This document shows positions 42,321 to 51,969 of a stretch of 64,000 bases of DNA, one piece after another. The stretch lies in NCBI RefSeq assembly GCF_007004645.1, contig NZ_ML660019.1, positions 265,295 to 329,294 on the forward strand, given 5' to 3'. The number at the start of each line of letters is the position of its first letter. Position 1 is the first letter of the stretch. The translations under genes were made by a program, and so were the position numbers. Below the pieces are notes generated by a model. The model had not been told where the DNA came from. It searched no databases and was given only the letters and a program-made list of their open reading frames with translations. The stretch comes from Aliiroseovarius halocynthiae. Its GTDB lineage: Bacteria > Pseudomonadota > Alphaproteobacteria > Rhodobacterales > Rhodobacteraceae.

Positions 42321-44366
42321 ATGATGTCGAACGATCCACTTTTGCAGCCATATCAATTGGGGCATCTGACACTGAGAAACCGGATTATGACAACGAGCCA
42401 TGAACCGGCCTATCCCGAGGATGGGATGCCGAAGGAGCGTTATGCAGCCTATCACGCTGAACGGGCCAAGGCAGGTGTAGCGATGACCATGACCGCGGGA
42501 TCAGCGGCGGTGTCGAAAGACAGCCCGCCGGTCTTCAACAACATCCTTGCCTATAAGGACGAGGTGGTTCCGTGGATCAAGAACCTGACCGATGCGGTGC
42601 ACGAACATGGCGCGGCCTGCATGATCCAGTTGACCCATCTGGGGCGGCGGACGGGGTGGAACAAGGGCGACTGGTTGCCGCCGGTCTGTTCAACGCCGCA
42701 CCGTGAACCTGCCCACCGCGCCTTCCCCAAAATGGCCGAGGACTGGGATATCTCGCGGATCATCTCGGACTTCGCAGACTCTGCCGAGCGGATGAAAGAA
42801 GGTGGCATGGATGGGGTCGAGGTGATGACCCATGGGCATCTTCTGGATCAGTTCATCTCGCCTCTGACCAACCGGTTGGACGGTCCGTATGGAGGAGACC
42901 TTGCCGGGCGGATGAAGCTGACGATGGATATCATCGAGGCTGTGCGGGCACGCGTGGGTCGCGCGTTCATTGTAGGGGTGCGTTTTGCCCCGGACGAGGT
43001 CGAAACCGGCGGAATCGATCCCGAAATGGGGCTGGAAATTGCCCGGATGCTGCGCGACTGCGGGCATGTGGACTATCTGAACATCAACCGGGGGCGCATT
43101 CATACGGACCCCGCGATGACGGACATGATTCCTATTCAGGGTGCGCCGGCGTCTCCTCATTTGGATTTCGCGGGGCGGGTTCGCAAAGAGATCGGCATGC
43201 CCACCTTTCATGCGGCCCGCATTCCTGATGTGGCAACTGCGCGCCACGCGGTCTCCTCGGGGCAGTTGGATATGGTCGGCATGACGCGCGCGCATATGGC
43301 CGATCCGCATATCGTGAAGAAAATCATCGAAGGGCGCGAAGAAGATATTCGCCCCTGTGTCGGTGCGACCTACTGTCTGGACCGGATCTATCAGGCGGGG
43401 GATGCGCTGTGTGTCCATAACGCCGCCACTGGGCGCGAGCTGACCATGCCGCACGAGATCGCCTCAGCGGCCACACCCCGCAAGGTGGTGATCGTGGGCG
43501 CTGGGCCGGGGGGGCTTGAAGCCGCGCGGGTTGCTGCCGAGCGTGGTCATGAGGTGACCGTCTTCGAGGCGCAACCCGATCCCGGTGGCCAGGTGCGTCT
43601 AACCGCGCAGACCCCGCGTCGACGCGAGATGATCGGCATCATCGACTGGCGCATGGCGCAATGTGCGGCGCGTGATGTCACCTTCCATTTCAACACATGG
43701 GCCGAGGCCTCGGACGTCACCGTCCTGAACCCAGATGTTGTGATCGTCGCCACTGGCGGTCTGCCAAATCTCGAGCTGTTCGAGACCACGGGCGAACAGG
43801 AACTGGCCGTCAGTGCGTGGGACGTGATCGCGGGTGACGTGAAATGCGCGGGAGATGTACTGATCTATGATGAAAGCGGCGATCATCCGGCGCTGCAGGC
43901 CGCCGAGATCGCTGCCGAGTCGGGTGCAAATGTCGAGGTGATGACACCGGATCGCGTCTTTGCCCCCGACATCATGGCGATGAACCTTGTGCCATACATG
44001 CGCTCCCTTCAGCCCAAAGGCGTGCGGTTCACCGTGACCGAGCGCCTGAAGGATATTCAGCGTGATGGCAATCGCCTGACGGTTACTTTGGGCACGGATT
44101 ATTCCGAGTTCACCCGCGAAGCGACCTATGATCAGGTGGTGGTGAACTATGGCACGATGCCGATGGCTGATCTGTATTTTGACCTGAAAGAGCTGTCATC
44201 AAACCGGGGTGAAGTGGATCATGACGCACTGATCGAGGGCCGCCCGCAGACCATCCGCTCCAATCCCGACGGAGGGTTCCAGCTGTTCCGCATCGGAGAC
44301 GCCGTGACCGCACGCAATACGCATGCCGCCATCTATGACGCGCTTCGCTTGGTGAAAGACTTGTAG
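42321..44366 (+). CDS. TMADH/DgcA-like flavoprotein
   Basis: This 681-residue protein has an OYE-type FMN barrel (about 1-345), an Fe-S segment and a C-terminal FAD/NAD-binding half (GAGPGG near 393-398). This is the layout of trimethylamine dehydrogenase, 2,4-dienoyl-CoA reductase, the dimethylglycine protein DgcA and stachydrine demethylases. The cluster region reads CVGATYC...C: C346, C352 and C364 are present, but position 349 is alanine where a cysteine is usual. An oxidative N-demethylation role is likely by family and context. AAGGATGG precedes two adjacent ATG codons. Confidence 0.87.
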   Translation: MMSNDPLLQPYQLGHLTLRNRIMTTSHEPAYPEDGMPKERYAAYHAERAKAGVAMTMTAGSAAVSKDSPPVFNNILAYKDEVVPWIKNLTDAVHEHGAACMIQLTHLGRRTGWNKGDWLPPVCSTPHREPAHRAFPKMAEDWDISRIISDFADSAERMKEGGMDGVEVMTHGHLLDQFISPLTNRLDGPYGGDLAGRMKLTMDIIEAVRARVGRAFIVGVRFAPDEVETGGIDPEMGLEIARMLRDCGHVDYLNINRGRIHTDPAMTDMIPIQGAPASPHLDFAGRVRKEIGMPTFHAARIPDVATARHAVSSGQLDMVGMTRAHMADPHIVKKIIEGREEDIRPCVGATYCLDRIYQAGDALCVHNAATGRELTMPHEIASAATPRKVVIVGAGPGGLEAARVAAERGHEVTVFEAQPDPGGQVRLTAQTPRRREMIGIIDWRMAQCAARDVTFHFNTWAEASDVTVLNPDVVIVATGGLPNLELFETTGEQELAVSAWDVIAGDVKCAGDVLIYDESGDHPALQAAEIAAESGANVEVMTPDRVFAPDIMAMNLVPYMRSLQPKGVRFTVTERLKDIQRDGNRLTVTLGTDYSEFTREATYDQVVVNYGTMPMADLYFDLKELSSNRGEVDHDALIEGRPQTIRSNPDGGFQLFRIGDAVTARNTHAAIYDALRLVKDL

Positions 44367-44368
44367 AC

Positions 44369-44695
44369 TTAAGCCTGTTGCGTGCGTTCGATATACGCGC
44401 GCAGCTCTTCTGCTTCGTGGCGGGCATCCCGAAGACCATCCATCGCGGCGCGCAGTTCGGCCTCGGTCTGGTGCAGCTGGTTTGCCATCTCGGCCTCGCG
44501 CGATTGCAGATAGGTGATCGCCTGATCGCGGGTTTCTTCCGCCTCGTGCAGGGCGTGCGCCATCTTGTCCAGCTCGCTCATTTCGCTGCCTTGCACCTGC
44601 ACGAAACGGTGGATCAGCCAATGAGCAAACCAACCCAGCACGAAGGCCACGAAAAGAATGATGGCGGTGACGATGATAAACTCGGTTCTGTTCAT
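44369..44695 (-). CDS. Membrane-anchored coiled-coil protein
   Basis: This 108-residue protein has one N-terminal membrane helix (about residues 7-30) followed by a highly charged helical stretch (about 40-105) with heptad-like glutamate and leucine spacing, so it is probably a coiled coil facing the cytoplasm. No family function is known to me. It converges with the TMADH-like gene by two bases and lies downstream of the OmpA-family gene on the same strand. Confidence 0.7.
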   Translation of the reverse strand: MNRTEFIIVTAIILFVAFVLGWFAHWLIHRFVQVQGSEMSELDKMAHALHEAEETRDQAITYLQSREAEMANQLHQTEAELRAAMDGLRDARHEAEELRAYIERTQQA

Positions 44696-44717
44696 CGGGG
44701 CTGTCCTTCGGTGTCAA

Positions 44718-47066
44718 TCAGCGGTCCGGGCGCGGGGCCGGGCGGATGTCGTTGGCGTCTGGGGCAAAGATCTCGGGACCACTATAGGACGGTTCAGCCG
44801 GGTCTTCACTTGATTCGGGGGGCGAGGCGTCCGGCGTTTCCGTATCCGTCGCTTCGGTGTCTTGCGTAACTGGGTCAGCCGGGGTTTCAGCGGTGGCGTC
44901 ATCGGTCTGCGTTTCAGCGGCATCTGCGTTCTGTTCAGCAGCGGGCGTGTCTTCAGCCGGGCTGTCGGCAGGGGCGTTCTCACCTGACGCGACCGGAGCG
45001 TCTTCGCCAGTGGGCGCCACGACGGTTTCCGGTGTTTCTTCGGCGGCGGATGCGTTTTCTGTCGCGTCTTCGGGGGGCGCGTCTGCAGCGGGTGCTTCAG
45101 CTGCCGGTTCTTCTGCTGTTGCGTCCGGATCTGTTGTGGACGGTGTCGCGCTGTCGTCTGATGGGGCGTCCGCCTCGGCCTGTGTTGTGTCACCCTCGAC
45201 GGGGGCATCGACGCCCGCATCGTCAACATCGGTGTTGTCCGAGCTCACACCTTCAAGCAGGCGGAACTCGATGCGGCGGTTGGCTTCGCGGCCATCCTCG
45301 GTTCCGTTGTCTGCGATCGGGCTTTCTTCGCCATAGCCAACAGCCGACAAGTTCGAAGTCAGAATGCGGCGCGATAGAAGAGCAGACAGAACAGCTTGGG
45401 CACGGTTCTGAGACAGGGCCAGGTTCATTTCCTCGCGGCCCTGACTGTCAGTGAAGCCTGCGATTTCCATTCGAACATCCGAACACTGGCGCATAATCTC
45501 GGCGATCTTGTCGACCGTATCTGCCGCCGAGGCTTCGATATTCGCAGAACCGGGCGCGAAGGTGATCTTTTTCTCGGCCAGAACGGCGTTGATGTCGGCC
45601 GCGCATTGTTCCGGGCTGGGCAGGTTCAGGGTTGGGTTCAGGCTTTCTTCATAGGTAACGTTGACCTGAAAGTTCTCGGACGCGCCCAGCTTTTCGCCCA
45701 AAAGGCGCGAGATTTCGCCGCTGGCTTCTGGATCTCCGGTGCGACCACGAATGTCGACAATGTCCGGTTGGACGACCACAACGCCGTTGGCGACCAGCGA
45801 CAGCGCCTCGAGCCCGGCCAGAACACGCGTCGGCCAGTTGCCCGGCAGGTCGGGATCAAGGCGGGTAGCGGGATAGACCGCGCCTGATCCGAATTTGGCA
45901 CGTGCAAAGCTTTCCGCGGCACTGCGCAAGGCATCATCCGTCAAGCGGCCACGCAGTTGCACCTGCCCTTCGGGGCTGAGGGTCGCAACGAATTCAGGCG
46001 TTGCTTCGCCTTCCCCGGTGCCGTCGATTTTGACGGGTTCGGGCAGGACCGAATGCAGGGAATAAAGGTCTGGAAGGTTGCTTTCCAGTTCGCCCACCAC
46101 ACGGTCAAACGTGGCTTGCGGCGTGGTGTCTTGGGCAACCAACGTCACATCCGCATCCGAGAAGGTGACCGAGCCGCCGCCCAGCGTCGCGACTGCGTTA
46201 ATGCCCATTTCCGCAGCATCAGCCCAATCGGGCGATGGTACACCAAGCCCGATAATGCAGTTTGCGACTCCGTCCAGGCCGGCCTCGGTTGCGGCCGAGA
46301 TGATCTTGGCGCGCCCAATGGCGTCATGGGCTGAACAGGCGTCAAATCGCGGGCCGTTTTCGTCGATCAGGAACCGCAGCGTAAAGGGGGTGATCACCGG
46401 GCGGGGTGCTGAAATATCGATGGACAGAAGGATCGAGCGTGGCGCTTTGCGCTTCAAACGGCGTGCCCAATCTTGTTGTTCTTCCGCGCTGTCGGCCACA
46501 GCAGTGATTGCCACTTTGTCCGCATCCATCGAGATTTTCGCGCGCGGCAATTGTTGCAGCGCATAGATTGCAAAATCCAACGTACTGTCCCAGTTTGCGG
46601 GAATCGGATAGTCGGCAACTTCCAGCAGGTCAGTGACTTGCGCACGCCCTGCGATGCCAGCCACTTCGTTGATCAGGGTGTCGCGGTCAGATTCTGTTGG
46701 GATCAAACCGATCATCGATACGCCAGCATCGTTGCGTAGGACTTCGATCGAAAACCGGGGTGGCTGTATCGCTTCTGCCGCAGGAATAGTCATATTGTCG
46801 ATGATCCGTGCCGCATCGACCTCGCCCCCTGCAATAGAGAGGGCGCGAAAGCGCATGGCTTCGCTTGGTGCGGTGCCCGAGAGAACCACCTGCAAGCCGT
46901 CGGCCTGAACCTCAACCCACTCATGCCCGCGCAGGGTCAGCGCATCTTGTATCGTTTCTTCCGAACTGCTTTCGATCACATCAACCGAAAGAATGGCCAC
47001 CACAAGGGCGAGCAGAGCGCCGACAATCAGTGAAGCCGGTACCAGAAGGATTTGCGATGCGCGCAT
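44718..47066 (-). CDS. Large OmpA-family protein with acidic tail
   Basis: This 782-residue protein has an N-terminal membrane helix (about 4-27), several repeated alpha-beta BON-like segments (about 40-480), an OmpA peptidoglycan-binding domain (about 490-605, with NRAQAVLSALLSR and NRRIEFRLLEG) and a long tail from about 606 rich in Ala, Pro, Glu, Asp and Thr. It probably sits in the inner membrane and binds the cell wall. The function is otherwise unknown. ubiA lies just downstream of its start region on the minus strand. Confidence 0.85.
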   Translation of the reverse strand: MRASQILLVPASLIVGALLALVVAILSVDVIESSSEETIQDALTLRGHEWVEVQADGLQVVLSGTAPSEAMRFRALSIAGGEVDAARIIDNMTIPAAEAIQPPRFSIEVLRNDAGVSMIGLIPTESDRDTLINEVAGIAGRAQVTDLLEVADYPIPANWDSTLDFAIYALQQLPRAKISMDADKVAITAVADSAEEQQDWARRLKRKAPRSILLSIDISAPRPVITPFTLRFLIDENGPRFDACSAHDAIGRAKIISAATEAGLDGVANCIIGLGVPSPDWADAAEMGINAVATLGGGSVTFSDADVTLVAQDTTPQATFDRVVGELESNLPDLYSLHSVLPEPVKIDGTGEGEATPEFVATLSPEGQVQLRGRLTDDALRSAAESFARAKFGSGAVYPATRLDPDLPGNWPTRVLAGLEALSLVANGVVVVQPDIVDIRGRTGDPEASGEISRLLGEKLGASENFQVNVTYEESLNPTLNLPSPEQCAADINAVLAEKKITFAPGSANIEASAADTVDKIAEIMRQCSDVRMEIAGFTDSQGREEMNLALSQNRAQAVLSALLSRRILTSNLSAVGYGEESPIADNGTEDGREANRRIEFRLLEGVSSDNTDVDDAGVDAPVEGDTTQAEADAPSDDSATPSTTDPDATAEEPAAEAPAADAPPEDATENASAAEETPETVVAPTGEDAPVASGENAPADSPAEDTPAAEQNADAAETQTDDATAETPADPVTQDTEATDTETPDASPPESSEDPAEPSYSGPEIFAPDANDIRPAPRPDR

Positions 47067-47130
47067 ACGAAGTCGGGTCCGTTATATCTTTGGTTTTAAG
47101 TTTCTTATGAGGAGTTGGGTCAGGGTGCAA

Positions 47131-48099
47131 TCAAACGATTTGGCTTGCGGCAAGAAACAGCACAAAAATTAGCCCCGCATCACGGTTTGATCGGAACAGT
47201 TTCATGCAGGTTTCTGGGTTGTCGGTGTCCAGCTTGCGCAGTTGCCATGCGAGGTGCCAGCCCATGAACCACGCACCCCCCATCGACACGACCAGCGTCA
47301 ATGCGTTTGCACCTGGGATCAGAGCCAAAACCACGCCCAATGCGGCCAGCACAACAGTCACCACAAGAAACACCCGCAACCATGTGCGGCTGTTCTCGCC
47401 AAACAGGCGGGCGGTGGATTTAACGCCGATCAGCGCGTCGTCCTCGGTGTCTTGATAGGCGTAAATCGTGTCGTAAAACAGGGTCCATGCGATCCCTGCC
47501 GCGTAAAGCGCGATGGGTGCAAGACCAAGCGAACCAGTATGCGCAACCCAGCCCACCAGCGCGCCCCAGTTGAAGGCGATGCCAAGGAAGGCCTGCGGCC
47601 ACCACGTAAAGCGTTTGGCAAACGGATAAATGGCTACGGGCAGCAGAGCGGCGATGCCCAGCAGGATCGTGGCCCAGTTGAAGGTCAGCAATATCCCAAA
47701 CGAGATCAGCGCCTGCAGGCCCATCCACACCATCGCCTGTTTTACTGTCACCTGCCCCGATGGGATTGGACGGCTTTTCGTGCGCTCGACCTTGCTGTCG
47801 ATATCGCGATCCGTGATGTCATTCCACGTACATCCTGCGCCGCGCATCAGGAACGATCCAATGGCGCAGCCCAGCATGATCCATGCGTCATACCAGCCAA
47901 AGCGCCCGGTGCTGGCGGTTGCCAAAAGCAGACTCCACCAGCAGGGAAGCAAAAGCAACCAGGTCCCAATCGGGCGATCCGCCCGACTGAGGCGCAGATA
48001 GGGGCGCGACCATGCAGGTGCACGGTGATCCACCCAGTTGCCGGTATAGGCATCAGAAACCTGTCCTGTAGGGTCTGGCAAATCGGTGTTCGGGGTCAT
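47131..48099 (-). CDS. ubiA: 4-hydroxybenzoate polyprenyltransferase
   Basis: This 322-residue membrane enzyme attaches the prenyl tail to 4-hydroxybenzoate in ubiquinone synthesis. The first aspartate motif is NDITDRDID and the second is YQDTEDD, with eight or nine membrane helices. It is divergent from rsmE with 11 bases between the starts, so the promoters must overlap the opposite coding regions. Confidence 0.94.
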   Translation of the reverse strand: MTPNTDLPDPTGQVSDAYTGNWVDHRAPAWSRPYLRLSRADRPIGTWLLLLPCWWSLLLATASTGRFGWYDAWIMLGCAIGSFLMRGAGCTWNDITDRDIDSKVERTKSRPIPSGQVTVKQAMVWMGLQALISFGILLTFNWATILLGIAALLPVAIYPFAKRFTWWPQAFLGIAFNWGALVGWVAHTGSLGLAPIALYAAGIAWTLFYDTIYAYQDTEDDALIGVKSTARLFGENSRTWLRVFLVVTVVLAALGVVLALIPGANALTLVVSMGGAWFMGWHLAWQLRKLDTDNPETCMKLFRSNRDAGLIFVLFLAASQIV

Positions 48100-48110
48100 A
48101 GGTTTCCCTC

Positions 48111-48836
48111 ATGAAACAGGCAAAAACGCGACTCTATGTAGATCACCCCTTGGGTCAGGGGCAAACCGTTTCGCTGGACCGCGATCAGGCGCATTATCTT
48201 TTTGGTGTAATGCGGCTGGGCGAAGGCGATCTTGTTGCCCTGTTCAATGGCCGCGAGGGCGAGTTTCCCGCGCGTGTCGTCGAGGCGGGCAAGCGCAAGG
48301 GCGTGTTGGAATGTCTTGAACAATCCCGCCCGCTGCATATGCCGCCCGACCTGTGGCTGTGTTTCGCGCCGATCAAGAAGGCGCGTACAGACTTTATCGT
48401 CGAAAAAGCCGCTGAAATGGGGGCTGCCCTGATTCAGCCCATGTCGACCGAGTTCACCAACTCTGAACGCATCCGTCGCGATCGCTTGCAAGCCCACGCG
48501 GTTGAAGCCGCCGAGCAATGCGGTGGGACCTACGTGCCCGAGGTCGTCGACCTGATGCGTATGGACAAGCTGTTGGATGCATGGCCGGAAGATCGTCAGA
48601 TCATGTTCTGCGACGAGACCTTGGTGGGTGCTGCAGAAACCCTGTCAGCCGCCAGTGGTCACCGTTGGGCCATTTTCATCGGCCCCGAAGGTGGGTTTTC
48701 TGACCGCGAACGCGCTCGCCTGCACGCGATGGAGAATGCTCACCCCGTCAGCCTTGGTCCCCGCATCCTGCGCGCGGACACCGCCGCTGTCGCTGCCATG
48801 ACGATGTGGCAGCAAGTGCTGGGGGATTGGGGATGA
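48111..48836 (+). CDS. rsmE: 16S rRNA (uracil-1498-N3) methyltransferase RsmE
   Basis: This 241-residue SPOUT methyltransferase has an N-terminal PUA-like part (YLFGVMRLGEGD) and the knotted C-terminal domain with FIGPEGGFSDRE and LGPRILRADTA, the S-adenosylmethionine site. It modifies U1498 of 16S rRNA. Its stop overlaps the start of the GNAT gene by four bases. Confidence 0.94.
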   Translation: MKQAKTRLYVDHPLGQGQTVSLDRDQAHYLFGVMRLGEGDLVALFNGREGEFPARVVEAGKRKGVLECLEQSRPLHMPPDLWLCFAPIKKARTDFIVEKAAEMGAALIQPMSTEFTNSERIRRDRLQAHAVEAAEQCGGTYVPEVVDLMRMDKLLDAWPEDRQIMFCDETLVGAAETLSAASGHRWAIFIGPEGGFSDRERARLHAMENAHPVSLGPRILRADTAAVAAMTMWQQVLGDWG

Positions 48837-49690
48837 TCCGCAGGGCCCGGCCCGGGGACGAGGTCGCAATCGAGGTTTTCTTGGCAAATCACGCGGAAAC
48901 CAGCATGTTTTTGCGGTCGAACCTGATCGAATGTGGCTTGGAAGGGGGCGAGTCGCCTCGCGCCACGACATATTGGATCTGTGAAAGTGAGCAGGGCATT
49001 CGGGCCGTGTTTGGGCGGTCGAATGCGGGATTTTTGATGATGCAGGCCCCCGATGCGTGTCAAAGGGACTGGTTGGCGTTTCGCGATTGCATTGCAGGGC
49101 AAAGCATATTGGGCATCACAGGGGATGCGCCGCAAGTGGCTTTTGGTCGCGCATTTTTGCAGCTCGAAGCCAAAGATTTCGCCTTAGATGATGCCGAGCC
49201 GCTGTATCGCTTGCCTCTTGATGGATTGATCGTGCCTGTAGGCCAAAGCCATACACGCCCGCCGGTCGAGGCGGATCGCGAGATGCTGGAGATTTGGCAT
49301 CGCGACTATATTTCCGAATTGCGGATGAGCACGCCCTCGCGCATGGATGCCGAGGCAAAAGAACGTGCCGAACGGTCGATTTCGGCGGGCCAGACGCGGT
49401 TGTTGATCCAAGACGGCCAGCCTGTCGCCATGACCGCGTTCAATTCCCGATTGCCCGATATGGTGCAAATCGGGGCGGTCTATACACCGCCAACGCTGCG
49501 GTCGTACGGGTATGCCCGCCGGGCCGTGGCCTTGCATCTGGACGAGGTGCGCGCCGAGGGCGTTCAAACTGCGATCCTGTTTGCCAGCGGTGAACCCGCC
49601 TGCCGTGCCTACGAAGCCATCGGTTTCGAACGTATCGGCGCGTATCATCTGGCAATCCTGAAGGAACCCATCATTTTGGAGGCTGCATGA
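48833..49690 (+). CDS. GNAT-family acetyltransferase
   Basis: This 285-residue protein has a C-terminal GNAT fold, with QIGAVYTPPTLRSYGYARRAVALH near residues 220-245 forming the acetyl-CoA pocket and CRAYEAIGFERIG after it. The N-terminal half is a degenerate or different domain. The acceptor is unknown. It overlaps rsmE and the next small membrane protein by four bases each, so the three are translationally coupled. Confidence 0.85.
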   Translation: MIRRARPGDEVAIEVFLANHAETSMFLRSNLIECGLEGGESPRATTYWICESEQGIRAVFGRSNAGFLMMQAPDACQRDWLAFRDCIAGQSILGITGDAPQVAFGRAFLQLEAKDFALDDAEPLYRLPLDGLIVPVGQSHTRPPVEADREMLEIWHRDYISELRMSTPSRMDAEAKERAERSISAGQTRLLIQDGQPVAMTAFNSRLPDMVQIGAVYTPPTLRSYGYARRAVALHLDEVRAEGVQTAILFASGEPACRAYEAIGFERIGAYHLAILKEPIILEAA

Positions 49691-50199
49691 GCTTTGTTCG
49701 GACCGAGGCGCTGACCGCACTTACCCGCTATCGCGAGGCGCTGATCGGGGCTGGGATCATCCTTCTGGGGCTCTGGTGGGCGTGGGGATCGCTTGGGTTG
49801 ATCAAATGGCTGGGGGTGGCTTTGGCAGGGCTTGGCGTGCTGGTGCTGTTGTCGGGCTTGCGCCGGTCGCGCATTCGAAGCGCCCATGGTGGCGTTGGCG
49901 TTGTGCAGATCGACGAAAGGCAAGTGACCTATCTAGCCCCGGTTGGGGGCGGCTTTGCCTCGCTTGATGATCTGCGTTTGATTGAAATCGTACAGGACCG
50001 TGCGGGGCTGTCAGTTTGGCGGTTCCATCAACCCGGTAACGTGCTTGTGATCCCGGCGCGCGCCGAAGGGGCAGAAGCAATTTTCGATGCCCTAACGGCC
50101 TTGTCTGGTGCCGATATCGACGTCGCTATTCGCGCTGTAAACACGCCACCTGCTGACACTGTCGTGATCTGGGGGCAGGCGGTCGTTAAGCTGCATTGA
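49687..50199 (+). CDS. Small membrane protein of unknown function
   Basis: This 170-residue protein has two close N-terminal membrane helices (about 18-55) and a soluble C-terminal part of about 110 residues. I do not recognise the family. It overlaps the GNAT gene by four bases (ATGA) and precedes gshA by 63 bases, so it probably belongs to the rsmE operon. Confidence 0.7.
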   Translation: MSFVRTEALTALTRYREALIGAGIILLGLWWAWGSLGLIKWLGVALAGLGVLVLLSGLRRSRIRSAHGGVGVVQIDERQVTYLAPVGGGFASLDDLRLIEIVQDRAGLSVWRFHQPGNVLVIPARAEGAEAIFDALTALSGADIDVAIRAVNTPPADTVVIWGQAVVKLH

Positions 50200-50262
50200 C
50201 ACCGGGCGCGGGTTGCCCCACGACTGAAGCCCCCATAAGGGCGTTTTCTATAGGAGCCGAAC

Positions 50263-51633
50263 ATGTCCATTCCTCAGTCCGGTGGTGGTCCGATCACCCA
50301 TCACGATCAGTTGGCACAGTTTCTGGAAAGCGGCTGTAAACCGCGCGAGACATGGAAGATCGGCACCGAGCACGAGAAGTTCGGCTATTGCAAGGACACG
50401 CTGAAGCCGCTGCCTTATGACGGGGATCGTTCGATCCTGAAGATGCTGGAAGGGCTGCGGGATCGGTATAACTGGTCCGAGGTGCGCGAGGCGGGCAATC
50501 TAATCGGGTTGGAACGCGATGGCGCGAATATCTCGCTTGAACCGGGCGGGCAGTTTGAACTGTCGGGCGCACCTTTGGACAATATCCACCAAACTTGTGA
50601 CGAGGTGAACGAACACCTGCGCGAGGTTCAGGATATCGCGGACGAGATGGGCGCGCGCTTCATCGGTCTGGGCGCCGCACCTGAATGGACGCACGAGCAG
50701 ATGCCCGTGATGCCCAAGGGGCGGTACAAGCTGATGACCGATTACATGGATAAGGTTGGCACACACGGAAAACAGATGATGTATCGGACCTGTACTGTGC
50801 AGGTGAACCTCGATTTCGCATCCGAGGCCGACATGGTGCAGAAGTTCCGCGTGGCGTTGGCCCTGCAGCCGGTGGCAACCGCGCTTTTTGCAAATTCGCC
50901 CTTCTTCGAGGGCAAGCCCAACGGTCACAAAAGCTGGCGCTCGCGCATCTGGCGTGATCTGGATGGCGCGCGCACTGGCATGCTGCCATTTGTGTTCGAA
51001 GACGGCATGGGGTTCGAGCGCTACGTGGATTATGCGCTCGATGTGCCGATGTATTTCGTCTATCGTGACGGGCAGTATATCGACGCGCTGGGCCAGTCCT
51101 TCCGCGACTTTATGCAGGGCAAATTGCCCGCGCTGCCGGGCGAGACGCCGACGCTGTCGGACTGGGCAGATCACCTGACCACGATCTTCCCCGAAGCGCG
51201 GATCAAGCAATATATGGAAATGCGCGGCGCAGATGGTGGCCCGTGGCGTCGCCTGTGCGCGCTGCCCGCCTTGTGGGTCGGGTTGATGTATGACCAGACC
51301 AGCCTTGATGCGGCATGGGATCTGGCCAAAGGCTGGGATGCCGAAACCCGCGAAGCCTTGCGTGTTGCGGCATCCGTCGATGGGCTGCAAGCCGAGGTGA
51401 ACGGCATTCGCATGCTCGATCTGGCCCGCGATGTGGTGAAGATCGCCGAAGGCGGCCTGAAAGCCCGCGCCCGCGTGGGCAGTGGCGGTATGGTGCCGGA
51501 CGAAACCCACTTCCTGAACGCGCTGCAAGAATGTGTCGAAGAAGGCCGTTCGCCCGCCTGTGAACTGCTGGGAAAATATCACGGTGAATGGGACGGGGAT
51601 CTCAGCCGGATTTATGCAGAGTATAGTTACTAA
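50263..51633 (+). CDS. gshA: Glutamate-cysteine ligase, plant type
   Basis: This 456-residue enzyme makes gamma-glutamylcysteine, the first step of glutathione synthesis. It is the plant/alphaproteobacterial GshA type, with WKIGTEHEKFGY near residue 30, GGQFELSGAP near 95 and MYRTCTVQVNLDF near 180. TAGGAGC precedes the ATG. It lies downstream of rsmE, the usual arrangement in this group. Confidence 0.95.
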   Translation: MSIPQSGGGPITHHDQLAQFLESGCKPRETWKIGTEHEKFGYCKDTLKPLPYDGDRSILKMLEGLRDRYNWSEVREAGNLIGLERDGANISLEPGGQFELSGAPLDNIHQTCDEVNEHLREVQDIADEMGARFIGLGAAPEWTHEQMPVMPKGRYKLMTDYMDKVGTHGKQMMYRTCTVQVNLDFASEADMVQKFRVALALQPVATALFANSPFFEGKPNGHKSWRSRIWRDLDGARTGMLPFVFEDGMGFERYVDYALDVPMYFVYRDGQYIDALGQSFRDFMQGKLPALPGETPTLSDWADHLTTIFPEARIKQYMEMRGADGGPWRRLCALPALWVGLMYDQTSLDAAWDLAKGWDAETREALRVAASVDGLQAEVNGIRMLDLARDVVKIAEGGLKARARVGSGGMVPDETHFLNALQECVEEGRSPACELLGKYHGEWDGDLSRIYAEYSY

Positions 51634-51969
51634 GGGCTGCTTTGCGGGACAAATCGGCCACTCGCCTGTTAGAAGGCAAGGACCGCACACAGCCCGAAGC
51701 GGAAGTTGCATTTTGCCCTCTGGCGCCCCGTGGTTACAAGCCTTGGGGACAAAAAGGTTTCACGCGTCAGACTGATCGGCAAGTAGCGAGGGTTTTAGGA
51801 AGCACGGATTGACCGCGCCATTGCACACAGCCAAGACCTCGGCTTGCTTTAAAGCAGAATTTCGCTTCATTCGTTCAGATTAGTGCTAGCCATTTTACTC
51901 CCCCAAAGAGTTCGATCATGTTATGCGCAACACTTGGTTTGCATACCGACCAAATTGGAACTGAAGACA
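51634..51969. other. Lower-GC gap between gshA and RTX-like gene
   Basis: No gene or named RNA is seen in these 336 bases. The left part keeps the GC content of gshA, then it becomes AT-richer towards the secreted protein. A segment around 51680-51720 resembles degenerate coding sequence, but without a clear frame. Confidence 0.4.

Noticed and set aside
47131-48099. Functional link between ubiA and the dehalogenase through 4-hydroxybenzoate
   Set aside because: The two are about 7 kb apart with unrelated genes between, and ubiA fits the common rsmE-gshA neighbourhood, so the shared compound is only suggestive.
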